The translations under genes were made by a program, and so were the position numbers. Under the pieces are notes generated by a model that saw only the letters and a program-made list of their open reading frames with translations, searched no databases and was not told the DNA's origin. A stretch of DNA of 64,000 nt from Pyronema omphalodes (Eukaryota > Ascomycota > Pezizomycetes > Pezizales > Pyronemataceae): positions 496,001 to 560,000 of the forward strand of contig JAJJXM010000023.1 of NCBI GenBank assembly GCA_024516155.1, written 5' to 3'. Below, piece after piece: positions 1 to 11,101 of the stretch (position 1 is its first letter; each line of letters opens with the position of its first letter).

Positions 1-2399
1 ACATCATCCAGGGCTGGTATATATGTGATCCAACAATGTCGATCACCGTTAATTTCGTAACCTCGTACACTGAACCCAGTGTAATACAATGAGTGTGAGT
101 GTGAGTGTGTGCAATCTGGTTAACACGGCCGGTCGGCGGAAAATCCGCAAACTGTCTCGGAGCACCTGCTTAAGCAAGATGGTCGTTGGATTACACTTCT
201 TACATCCGACAGGGCTACAAGCTGAGAATATGATGGATCCGGAGATTTGGCTCTCCCGATGTAGAGTATCGAATATGCGATAGCGAATCGATAGCATATA
301 GCCTGGGCTCCCTGGGGTGCGATTGATAAGAGGACACTTTGGCCCTCAAAAGTCCTCAGATCGGATACTACGACGTGGAGAGCAATGAATATCTACATGG
401 AGTGGGACTCCGGTATCGTTTGTATCGTTTAGATAAAATCATATAGTGGAATGGTGTAGCGTAGGGGGATGGAGTAGCGTGCGCAGTATGGGAATCATAG
501 ATGAATATGGTAATCCGAGTGGGGGCACATGCAGACCGGAAATGCATCTGAGAGTACATATCGTTATGTTTTTAACCATAGAATAAAGTGCATCGAGATC
601 AGCAAGAGATTTGCGTCTGTGCGTTGAGCGATACGAATGGTTGAAACATGTCCAGAGATGCATACTGCAGTTTCTCCGGTTTTCCTTTGTTTTTTTCTTT
701 CTTTTTGATGTTTGTCAATCGAATTGAATCAAATCCAGATGGTAAACCTTGTAGATTTATCACAGGGTAAAATACAACTACATGCGAGCTTCACTGGATG
801 GTGGTCATAGCAGAACTTTCACATCGATTGCTCTGTCTTGTACCAATCTTTTGGTGATGGATTGTGCCGGTTCGATTTCAAGAAGCAAATATTCGGCTGA
901 ATCAGCAACCAAAACATCTTGTGGAAGCCATAGATCTAGAAAATAAAAAAATAAAAATGCTTTTTCCAGTTATCCAAAAAGAAGCCCCTCTTAATGCTTT
1001 ATACAATCTTTGTAATACTTGAATAACCCTGTCTTCAGTAATCAAGATGTTTTGTAATTATTCCATCAGCAGCCTCAGCCGCGTCATAGCGGCGTAACGA
1101 AGTAAAGCCCATTCACTTGTCAGCGGCGTCGGAAAAATTGTACATGGCCGAGCTTTTTTCTCAAAATGTACAGGGGCGATCCGTTCTATAGCTACGACTG
1201 TACATACGCAGGGTGTACTGTGTGAGATCAAAGTGCGAAATGAACAAAGTGAAGAAATGGTCACTGTAACCAGGGAAAATTATTCCTTTTATGTACATAT
1301 ACTTTTCTTGTGCTATGTACACAAAGGAGGCCCGACCAAGGACGTCGAGTGTTAGTAGTTTGTTTACAGAAAATGCTATTTCACAATCGTGGCAAGTAGT
1401 ACCGAATTTCAGAAGTTGTGGGATATCGAGGGTTGAGATGTACAGACAGGTTTTGGTGGAACACTGTTAAATATGGTGCAAGTGAGAAGGCTACAGGCAC
1501 GTGTTCCGGGAATGGGGACTGATTAACACGAAAGCTTATCGGTTGCGCGTGGGGTGTGAAAGATTCGAGAAAATACGTAACTTTTCGCTTACGTTATTTC
1601 AAAACCCAGTGCAATGAAAATCTGGGGAAATTGAAAAAATGGAGCCTGGGAATTTGCACAGAAATTCAAGTCCAACTCGTTTATACTGTAATACCTTCAG
1701 GTCCATAGATTTTGCAAACAGTTCCCAGTCTATGAGAGGTTGGTTTGGTGTTCCGTTGTTATCTTCGGGTAGCACATCGTGTTTGAAACCAGTGTAATCC
1801 TGCGGCTCGGGTCTGGATTGACATTTGACGTTCACCGGCACTTCTATGTACACTTGTGTACGCCGCGGATGGCTGGCTTCCGCGTGTGATACAGCAGGGT
1901 CGGGGGCTACCACTCGGGATTTCCAAACCCGAGATTTGGTTGCAAATATGTCATGTCGCCAGTTGCAAAAGAATAGATTAGTGCTATTTCTGTCTGCTAA
2001 TGTACAAAGCCCGGGAAGAGCAGATCGCTTTCTGTGCGGCCATGTGGGTTTCAGAGACTATCACTCGGCCTTTGAGCAACCGACTAAGATTTTTATACGT
2101 AATGAGCGCAACCATATTTTTATAGTTTTACTAAACTTTAAAGAGATCTTGAAGATATATTGAGTCGTACATAGCTAAGGAACAATGGTGTAAATATAAT
2201 TGTTCCCATGACCCTTCTCTGTCTTCTAATCTTTGTGCCCTGTCTGTCTCCTGACAACATCTATAGCGTCTTGAGTCAATTCAGCATTATCATGCACCAT
2301 GCCACTTCTTCTCAAACCCGAGTTCTATTTGCCTTCCGGATTTCCCTTGGTTTTGAGCGTTGCGAAGGAATCAGAGTACATAATACATATATTAAGTTG
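1..2399. other. Gene-poor interval, no supported gene
   Basis: No ORF here shows a recognisable domain, a convincing intron structure or a homologue inside the window. The longest candidate, on the minus strand at about 1599-1913, reads as a protein-like stretch, but it starts with GTG and has no recognisable motif. The sequence is of mixed composition with a (GTGAGT)-type short run near 90-110. I see no RNA gene. Confidence 0.5.
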
Positions 2400-5300
2400 G
2401 CCCCTTCCTCAAAAAGGTGGCTGGTGGGCTGGGACGATGCAATTTGTTCAATCATAAGATGTTCTGGGAAATGCTTTGCACAATGATGTCAATACTCTCC
2501 AATTCCACGGTATATGAATGGTAGACCTTGACATGGGTGAAGGCTCAGCTCCGGGGCCCGACCAGTAGAGTAGAGTGTATTCTATTCACGGATGAGCACT
2601 CGACGTCTGGGCAGCGCATGTATAAACCCACCTTCCCCCCCCCCCCCCCACCTCCTCTTCTTTTTTCGCTCGAAGAAAGAGCATAAGATAATATCGGCTG
2701 AAAAAGCAAGTAAATATGTAGCAGCGTTAGAAATGGTACTGAAGTCTGCAGAGTATCGAGTCAACAGATACTGCTCCACCAGGGAGAATTGGGTCGCCTC
2801 GTGTGTGTTGGGCCGCCCGGTATCCGAACTGCTAAAGAGCCCAAATCGATTTGGATTCTTATTTTGGCTGGACTGCACCAAGGAGAAGGGGCACAAGGCT
2901 TCGAACACCTAAAGTATCCGATGTTGCTTTCCTCACGGTGGCAAGGTGAAATTGGTACAAACTTGACTTTATCATTTCTACGATGGTTTAATTATCTTCA
3001 ACTACAATCCTTTGAGATAACTTCCTTAAGTTCGGACTCTGCCTCCAGCAATACACCGGTTATTACTAGACTAGCATAGCGTCTAGACACGGTTTCAACA
3101 AGACACGAGACAAAATTCACCAGTTCTGGCGACGTTTCTTGGTAATTATGAAAATTAAAATTGAAGCCAAATACGATATTGCTGTCCAGTGCGGTAGCAT
3201 GGATATAATTGAGGGATATACTGCATAAAATGTTTGACACGCGGATCTTAGACATTTCAATGTCTTGGAAGGGTTGGAGGAGGGGTAGGTAAGGGCATCG
3301 TGCATAATTCCCGTAGAAAAGAACCAGAGAACAGTCATCACATCCTAAATTGAATAGAATAACAGAAGCAAAGCACCGGAAAATTATTGCATCCACAACC
3401 AAAAATGATCACATCCTCTGAAAAGCACTAGCTAATAAAAGGAAAAAAATCCGTCCCAAATCGCAAGTACCTTCTTCCTTGCCCATAACTACATACTCAT
3501 ACCAATTTCTTAAGGTTCCCGGCGATGACAAGTATAAGGTGCTCAACATAATGAAGGCCGAGCTATAGATAGAGTGAAACATAACTACGTGCAGTAAGAG
3601 AGTGCCTGAGAGATGGCCCCATCTTCGCGAGTATTCCGTTGATAGAAATCATTCAATGCCTCGGTGAGCAAATGCTCCGTGGTGAGATCAGTCGTTGGTG
3701 TCGTATTGAACCGGATCGGCGAGCATTGAGTTATCGCATCGACTGATAGCCCCAGCAGCGAGTAGTAGTTGAGCAGTGGAATCATAACCTTCTTGGAATG
3801 CCAGAGATAAAGCAGTCTGACCATCATTGTCCTGCGAGTTGATGTCGATGCCATTAGCCTGGAGGAGCAGCTTTACAACTGAGTCGTTGCCATACTCGGA
3901 TGCCCACGACAATGCAGTGGAGCCGTGGAAATCCTTCGAGTTGATATCGATTCCATCAGTCTGGAGGAGCAGCTTCACAACCGAATCGTAGCCGTAGTCG
4001 GATGCCCCTATCAACGCTGTCCGACCGTCATTGTTCTTCGAGTTGATGTCAATATCATCAGCCTGGAGGAGCAGCTTCACAACGGAATCGTAGCCGTACT
4101 CGGATGCCCAAGACAAGGCAGTGGAGCCGTGAAGATCCTTCGAGTTGATGTCGATGCCATCAGCCGGGAGGAGCAGCTCCAGAACTGAATCACGACCGGC
4201 TGTGGAGGCCCATGTTAACGCAGTCCGGCCATAATCGTCCTTCGAATTGATGTCTATACCATCAGCTTGGAGGAGCTGCTTCACGACTAAATCGTAGCCT
4301 TCTCTGGATGCCGTTATTAACGCAGTCTGGCCATCATTGTCCTGCAAGTTTATATCCGTACCATCAGCATGGAGGAGTAGCTCCACAACTGAAGCACGAC
4401 CGGTTGTGGATGCCGATGTTAACGCTGTCCGACCGTCATTGTTCTTCAGGTTGATGTCAATACCATCAGCCTGGAGTAGCTGTTTCACAACTGAATCGTA
4501 GCCGTACTCGGATGCCCATGACAATGCCGTGGAGCCGTGAATATCCGTCCAGTTGATGTCGATGCCATCAGCCGGGAGGAGCAGCTTCACAACTGAATCG
4601 TAGCCGTACTCGGATGCCCTCATCAACGCTGTCTGGCCGTCATCGTTCTTCGAGTTTATGTCTATATCATCAGCCTCCAGGAGCAGCTTGACAACCGAAT
4701 CACGGCCGTTTGTGGATGCCCATGCCAACGCAGTCCGGCCATAATCGTCCTTCGAATTGATTTTTATACCATCAGTCTGGAGGAGCAGCTTCACAACTGA
4801 ATCATGGCCTATCTCGGACGCCCATGATAACGCAGTTTCGCCATATTCGCTGTCCCGAGAGTTGATATCGATACCATCAGCCTGTAAGAGCGGCTTCAAA
4901 ACAGAATAACAACCATTTCTGGATGCCCATAACAATGCAGTCTGGCCGTAATCGTCCTTCGAATTGATTTCTATGCCATCAGTCTGCAGGAGCAGCTCCA
5001 CAACCGAATCATGGTCGTACGCAGATGCCCTTGTTAATGCAGTCTGCCCGTCATTGTCTTTGGAGTTAATATCGATACTATCAGCCATAAGGAGATGCTT
5101 CACAACTGAAGAATGGCCATTTCTGGATGCCCTTGTGAACGCAGTCCAGCCGTAATTGTCCTTCGAGTTGATGTCTATGCCGTCTGCCTGGAGGAGCAGC
5201 TTCACAACTGAATCATTGCCATACTCGGATGCCCTTGTTAACGCAGTCTGCCCGTTATTGTCCTTCGAGTTGATGTCGATGCCATCAGCCTGGAGGAGTA

Positions 5301-8300
5301 GCTTCACAACTGCATGACAGCCGTTTCTGGATGCCCATAACAATGCAGTGCGGTGCTGACCATCTATGACATTAACATCAGCCCTCTTCTGCAACAGCAT
5401 CCGCATAATCCCATGCCTCCCAGCCTTGGATGCCTGTAAAAATATTGTGCTACCACATAATCTGTAATTATGATCAATGGTCGGGCCAGATGCGTCAAGA
5501 AGACAGCAGAAAGCATGCTCAAGGCCATAGATGATGGCAAACTGTAACCGAAGATACATCTGGCTTGCAGGAATGTATTCGTAATTTTCGCCGTCCTCAT
5601 CACTGTACACTTCCTCAAACCGGAATAACAATCTCGAGCGTAATCCAGTGGAAATTCGATTTCGGTTTATGCTATCTGGAAATAAAGCAATGATCATATC
5701 AGCTGTGCAGCCACTGTGGTAGCGTAAGTGGTGCCCGAAGTTGTGGATTGCGTAATCCAGAAGACAGAACCTATTCCTGCGTCTATGCTTGACGGCCCAA
5801 GGGACTTTTGATTCTGAGGAGTCTATTCCAGGTTGATCGTCGTTGAAGCACATGTATTGTAGACATGTGTAGGCTATCTCGGTATGGCCGTTCGGGAATA
5901 TTGCGCCGTCCTCATGTAATTGTGTCAGGTGGTCGTGGAGCGATTTATGAACGAGACGTTAACTGTTGACGTCTCTTTATCAATGACGATCAGACCGAGG
6001 CACCATTCTATCAGTGATTTTTCTGAAGGAAAATCCTTCCAGTCGATAGTCTTATCGTACGAAACTGGTAGTTTTCCAGCTTGCAGTTTGCTCGGATCGA
6101 TCGTAACAGAGAGGGCATGGCGTAACTCGGTGATCGTCAGTGGGCGTCGGGCGAGGAACGTCCACTTGAGGACATCCATGGCTTGTTTAGATCTCTGGGA
6201 TTTCTGGTTTTTGATCCTGGTAATCGTACTCTCAAACGCAGTTTCAAGTTTCCTGGGCATATTATGGAGCGCATTGCTTCGTATGCTGATAGTCGTCTCG
6301 TCCAGTACGGTTTGTATTTGCAGTGCAGCCAGTAGGAACCTGCATTCACACAAAGTGTAAGCTACGTTCCATAATGACAATCCAGAACATTTAAATCTAT
6401 AAAATGCATTCACAGTCATTTTCTTTTTATTTTTGTTTTGGTATCGGTAAATGGTTCGAGACTTACATTCCGTCAGAATTAGCCACAATGGTATCCAGAA
6501 TTTCGGTCCTGAGCTCTTGATCCATACAATCGTTGTTTTCGTCGACGTCAATCTCATGGGCAATATATATTCGTATATCCTTTGGATGTGCTTTCAAAAA
6601 TATGTGATCGAGAGAGCCAATTCCTGCGTTACGCTGCATGAGTTCCTCCCACTTGATGTGCGGTCTCGTCGTGAAGAATATGCGCAGTGAACTCGGTTGG
6701 CTAAATTTGTTTGATATCTCTGCAAGGGCTTGTACAAAATCTCCTCGAGCACGCTCGTTGCATTCGTCCAGCGCATCGATGCAGATATAAAACCTTTGAA
6801 GCTGCTGGATGGTTTCCCCCAACAACTTACATCCCTCCTCTAGATCAATACCTTTCTGTGTGTTCAGATGGTCTTTCAGTTTTGAGATGGTATCTGCATG
6901 TAATAGCCTCGACTTGTTGAGTTGAAGGACGACTTGCTTCAACAGCACACCAACAATGTTGGCGGGAGTCTGGTTCATGTCATATTGGTAATCGAAATAT
7001 AGGCAGGCTACACAAGCCCTTTCTTCTGACAAGCATTGTTTTTGGAGATGATCGAAAACAAGGGAACTGCGCAATGCCATGTCAGTAAGCTTCTATCCGT
7101 GAAAACCCCAGGATTCCCAACGCACCAGATGACAGACTTGCCCGCTCCAGGATGTCCAGTGCAAGCCAGAACGGCATCAATATTGACATCCTGCGATATG
7201 CTTGCACTCCATTTCTGGAATGCCGGTTCAAGTAGAAACCAGTTGCCGGTGCCTTCAAGCCGTTGCTGCCGGATATCTTGATGTCTTGTGTAGGGTTCAA
7301 GCTGTGATATCAAAGGCATTATCTGCTGAATCTCCATATCTGCAGCCGATTAGTCGGTGGCGTAACCACTGATCTCTGCTGACTTACCTAGTAATCTGTC
7401 TTGAACGTCGCTCACGCCGAGTGAGATGTTGTTCACGTCTCTGATGTTGAGTTGGGCCAGTTCGGTAACAAGAGTCTTGATCTCCGTTATCTCGGTCATT
7501 TGCTTTTGCAAATTCTCGTGCACTGGAATTGACATGCTCTCAAGTGCAGTGATGATGTTTGCTTTTTCTTGCTGACTCGCTTCGAGCTGCAAAAGGACGG
7601 CTGAGGATGTTTTGGACATGAGTTCACTGTTATGTGTTAGAAGCGTAATGTTCCGAGCCAATTCCAGATACATGGACATACTAGTTCTTGATCACCATCG
7701 AGAACTGGAATATATGCGCAAACCGCTGTAGAGAAACTATCGTCTGTTGAACGTCCTCCTTCTTGAGTGGCCACTTCATCCGCGTAATCCAATCGGGCAA
7801 GGTTTTCTTTGAGCAGGCTTCCGCAATGTCTGCCAGTTTTCTATGAAGCTCTTCCAGCCGGTATTTACAAGCTTGTACTGCGGTAAGCAGCACACAAGTG
7901 CTCTCCAGATTGCGTCCGTGAAGATGATCCGCCTTCATGAACCCCATAAAACTCTCAAGAACTTGGCCCAATGCCATAACTTCCAGATGAAGGCTCTGAA
8001 CTTCGCCGGGAGCTGACTGGACACCATCGATGTAGCTTTTCAGTATTGTCGCGATCTGGCCGGTAAGGCTAAGGAAGCCAGCAACGGCCGCCGAGATACT
8101 GAGCGGATCCATAACGCTTCGAACAACGCGGACAATGAGGTTGATCAGAAATGCCGTAGATTGAGGATTCGGATATAAGAAGGAGGAATGCTGGTGGTTG
8201 ATAATGAAGGAATTGCTGTGTTGGTAGACCTGAAGAGGTGGGTGCAACCCCACACAGCCTACATTCCTAATCTGTGCTGAAGCTGTCCGCATGGGCTATG

Positions 8301-8350
8301 CAGGTCATGTACGACGTTGTCGGAAAACTTTCTCGATGCAACAACGTACG
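2400..8350 (-). repeat. Left arm of inverted segmental duplication
   Basis: This segment is the reverse-complement homologue of about 21050-26430. Matching blocks run from upstream of the NLR start (the stretch around 8290-8345, including a shared TTGTTGCATCGAGA), through all five NLR exons and four introns, and on through the 3' flank. Flank matches include about 3240-3420 against 25500-25680 and 2580-2640 against 26200-26260 (both contain CACTCTACTCTACTGGTCGG). Similarity fades near 2400. Exon 1 of the two copies differs at 13 of 143 residues by my count; the flanks are visibly more diverged than the exons. Exact end points need an alignment. Confidence 0.85.
3688..8112 (-). pseudogene. NACHT-ankyrin NLR (STAND) protein, left copy, frameshifted
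   Basis: This is a fungal NLR: a signalling ATPase with an N-terminal helical domain (MDPLSISAAV type, PigL_N-like), a NACHT NTPase and ankyrin repeats. Exons by match to the right copy are 8112-7682, 7626-7388, 7339-7126, 7066-6467 and 6339-3688; introns are 55, 48, 59 and 127 bp, all GT-AG. Walker A (GHPGAGKS) lies in exon 3 and Walker B (CIDALDEC) in exon 4. Exon 5 encodes 17 ankyrin repeats of about 33 residues, then a stop at 3688-3690. Within exon 5, near 5955-5965, two extra bases relative to the right copy shift the frame, so the N-terminal part would end about 11 codons later at 5925. The part after the shift stays open for over 720 codons, so the lesion looks young. A 53-nt GTTAAC...GAG segment there would restore frame if spliced, but its sites are weak. 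It is most likely a recently broken allele or a sequence error. Confidence 0.75.
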
Positions 8351-9923
8351 CGACAACCTGAAAATTTCATCAGTTTCACGATAAAAAAGGAATAAAAGGA
8401 ACACAAAAGAATATGGATATATACATCAATAGACACTGAATCCTTTGCCGCCAAATTAACCGTTCCCTTCTCTAGCATGTCTTGATTCTCCATTTTTGCA
8501 GCCTATCCTCTCTCATACGAGTTCTAACCACCACGGAACGGCAACCGCTTCCCAGACTTCCTGATGCGGCATAACCGTGATATAATCATGAAAATAAATA
8601 TTCCCCAATAACCCCATTATCTCCGCTTCATACTTCTAATCCACGATGTCAAACACCACCCAAAACATCGTCTCATAAACTGGAAGCCCCTTGACAGACC
8701 CGGAGGTTCGAGGTGCGGGATAGGTCATAGTCGGTCAAAGAGTTACCCCCAGTCTTCGGCGAGATCAAGTGTCATAGAGAAAATGAAGAAGCTAGCAGCC
8801 TGCATTGGGGTCTGAAGTCTTTAAATATATATATAGCGCCGTTAACTGGCCACCGTGGGATGGGCTGTACCATGGGGTATAAGAGTACCGGTATCGTCTA
8901 TATATAGCCGGGGTTGAGGATTCCGTGGGACTGGAGAGGGAGGAGGTGCAGGTGGAAGGGGCGGGTATAGGTATAGGTTGACAAAGATAGGATTCCTCCA
9001 GGAGTCGTCGTCGTCGGATAGCTGATTCTTGCAGTGGGACGTGAGGGCTGTGTTGTATGGTGGTGAGATTATGCCTGGGTTGTTAACTTGTTATTAAGAG
9101 ATTTTAAGGATATAAATGAGAATATATGAACCTACTAACCCTAGAAATAATGCGTTAAAATCTTACTATAGAAAGGAATATCAGTGTAGTAAGGCTTACA
9201 TAGCTTACCGTGCGGTAATAATGTAGCTGTTTGTATTCTGGATTATCATGGTATCCTAGGGATGGAGAAGAAAATTCCCCATATGGTGCTGTTCCTCGCA
9301 TGTTCAGTTTGGGTGACCGGTTGAGGTCTCATTTGCTGAGATTTTGAGGGCGGTATACGAACACTTTAGGGAATGATTCAAAGGAGGAAGTGGTGAGGAA
9401 GTATGCATCTCCAGCATCTCTGGCTTAAGTCTAGTTATATATGTTATTAAACCCATGGTCTGTACAAGAGGTGGGTGGGTATCAATGGGCTCACTATGTA
9501 TGGATTCCGGTTAAAAAAAGAGCCTGGGATAAACAGAATTTTTGAAGGCAGAAAGAGCTCTGTATTCAAAATAAGTCAGCCGGGGGTTTTAGGATAGGCC
9601 AATCGTGGGATTCATACTTACCGAGAATTTATAACAATGCAAAGCCAAAAACTTCCATCCTGGTGTATCTGGACTATCGACCTGGGGAATGTGGATGTCA
9701 TTTATATCCTGGATTGTGGGGTAACAGGCACGAGCGGGAAGGTCCCAGGGTTCCTGGATCGACAATTAGCCTATGTCAAGCCTATTGTTTACCATGAATT
9801 AGGTATGACGCCGGAGGGGTCCGATATTCTCCTCTGCTTTTTGTGTGTTGTATGAAGGAATTTACATGCTTCCTCTATACTTGAACTGCACAGTATTGGT
9901 CCATGATAGAAATTAGCAGTGGC
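8351..9923. other. Intergenic, no supported gene
   Basis: AT-rich interval upstream of the left NLR copy. It contains a TATATATATA stretch near 8825. An ORF at 9637-9855 (plus) opens with ATG and reads plausibly but has no recognisable motif or partner exon, so I do not call it. Confidence 0.45.
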
Positions 9924-10098
9924 CTCAATACTCAATGCTCAATACTCAATACTCAATACTCAATACTCAATACTCAATACTCAATACTCAATACTCAATA
10001 CTCAATCCTCAATCCTCAATCCTCAATCCTCAATCCTCAATACTCAATACTCAATACTCAATACTCAATACTCAATACTCAATACTCAATACTCAATA
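9924..10098 (+). repeat. 7-bp minisatellite (CAATACT)n
   Basis: About 25 tandem copies of CAATACT, with a few CAATCCT and one CAATGCT variant. Because 7 is not a multiple of 3, all three forward frames stay open and give an artificial ILNTQYS repeat peptide; these are not genes. Confidence 0.97.
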
Positions 10099-10141
10099 TC
10101 CACCTCCACCTCCACCTCCACCTCCACCTCCACCTCCACCT
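10099..10141 (+). repeat. 6-bp microsatellite (CCACCT)n
   Basis: About seven tandem CCACCT units directly abut the 7-bp minisatellite. The two repeats form one compound array of about 220 bp, a likely length-polymorphic locus. Confidence 0.95.
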
Positions 10142-11101
10142 ACAGTTCTTGCTTGGTTCAGAATTAATAATCAATAATCAATAACCAACAATCATGAATC
10201 ATGAATCATGAAATATCACCGGTTTCCAACCCGACCCACAGCTTTTATAGAAATCGTTTTCGTTATGCTGCGGGTATTGATTTTCTTGGGGGTTTCTTGG
10301 GGACTTGAATTTGGTTTAGTTGGATTTTAATATGGGTTATATTTGATTTTTTTTTTTTTTTGGCTGAATGTAGTTGGGTTGGATTTAGATTAAATTTATT
10401 TTAATTTAATCTGATTTTTATTCGATTTATTCAAATTTTTAATTATTTGGTTGAGGAATTATGTCGTCTTGATTTTCTTTTTTCTGTTTTTTTTTATCTT
10501 ACAACTCGCTGTTGGGAGGATACAGAATACCGGGTTTCCTTTCAAGTTCCAAAACTATATCGAGAGTAGAGAAGGCATGTTATCATACGTTAACTTATGC
10601 TATGTTATGTTATGTCATTGTTATGTCATTCAAAGAAGGAAACCAAAATCTCTCTCTTGTAGTAGTAATAGCAGTACTATAACAAAAATGCGCGATTATC
10701 ATCGTAAAACATCATAAAAAATCAGACAAAAATGGAAAAAGATAGAATGAAAAAATAAGAAAAAGAAAAAACAAAAAGATTTTTAAAAGCCACAAAAATG
10801 GACGCCGCTTACTCCATCCCATATCACCACTCCTCCTACCGCTACGTTCAGGTATCCCCTACACTTCTTCCCTTCTTTTACGGATTACCTGCTACCGCTA
10901 TCATACCATCATTCCCATCATCATCATCCCATCATTATTATCATCACCAATTCCCCAGCCCTCTGTTCGGTGCGGCTTACTTCAATCTCCTTCAATCCGC
11001 ATTTCAGACCATCACCTAATATCTCCCCCGCTATCACAACACCAGCCGGTATTAGCACTCTCTTCAACATTCCCCATTTCCATCCCAATCATGTAAGAAA
11101 A
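10142..11101. other. Low-complexity interval, 3' side of the coiled-coil gene
   Basis: Contains A/T-rich runs (poly-T near 10348, ATTT-rich to 10450) and a C/T/A-rich stretch at 10800-11100 whose ORFs are compositional. The latter part is likely the 3' UTR or terminator region of the minus-strand gene ending at 11102. No gene is supported. Confidence 0.5.

Noticed and set aside
1599..1913. 104-codon minus-strand protein-like ORF
   Set aside because: Starts with GTG, shows no recognisable motif or adjoining exon; insufficient support for a gene.
2998..3402. Minus-strand ORF downstream of the left NLR with a related ORF at 25516-25710 by the right NLR
   Set aside because: Both start from non-canonical or weak starts, and the similarity is explained by duplicated 3' flank DNA; the two frames do not stay aligned.
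3925..5155. Antisense ORFs within the left ankyrin array (and the equivalents at 23971-24810)
   Set aside because: Shadow frames produced by the repeated ankyrin codons; they repeat with the same periodicity.
9924..10141. Possible CRISPR-like array
   Set aside because: Units are directly adjacent 7-bp and 6-bp repeats with no spacers, in a eukaryotic genome.
9903..10184. Three overlapping plus-strand ORFs of 80-93 codons with ILNTQYS repeats
   Set aside because: They are the three frames of a 7-bp tandem repeat, not proteins.
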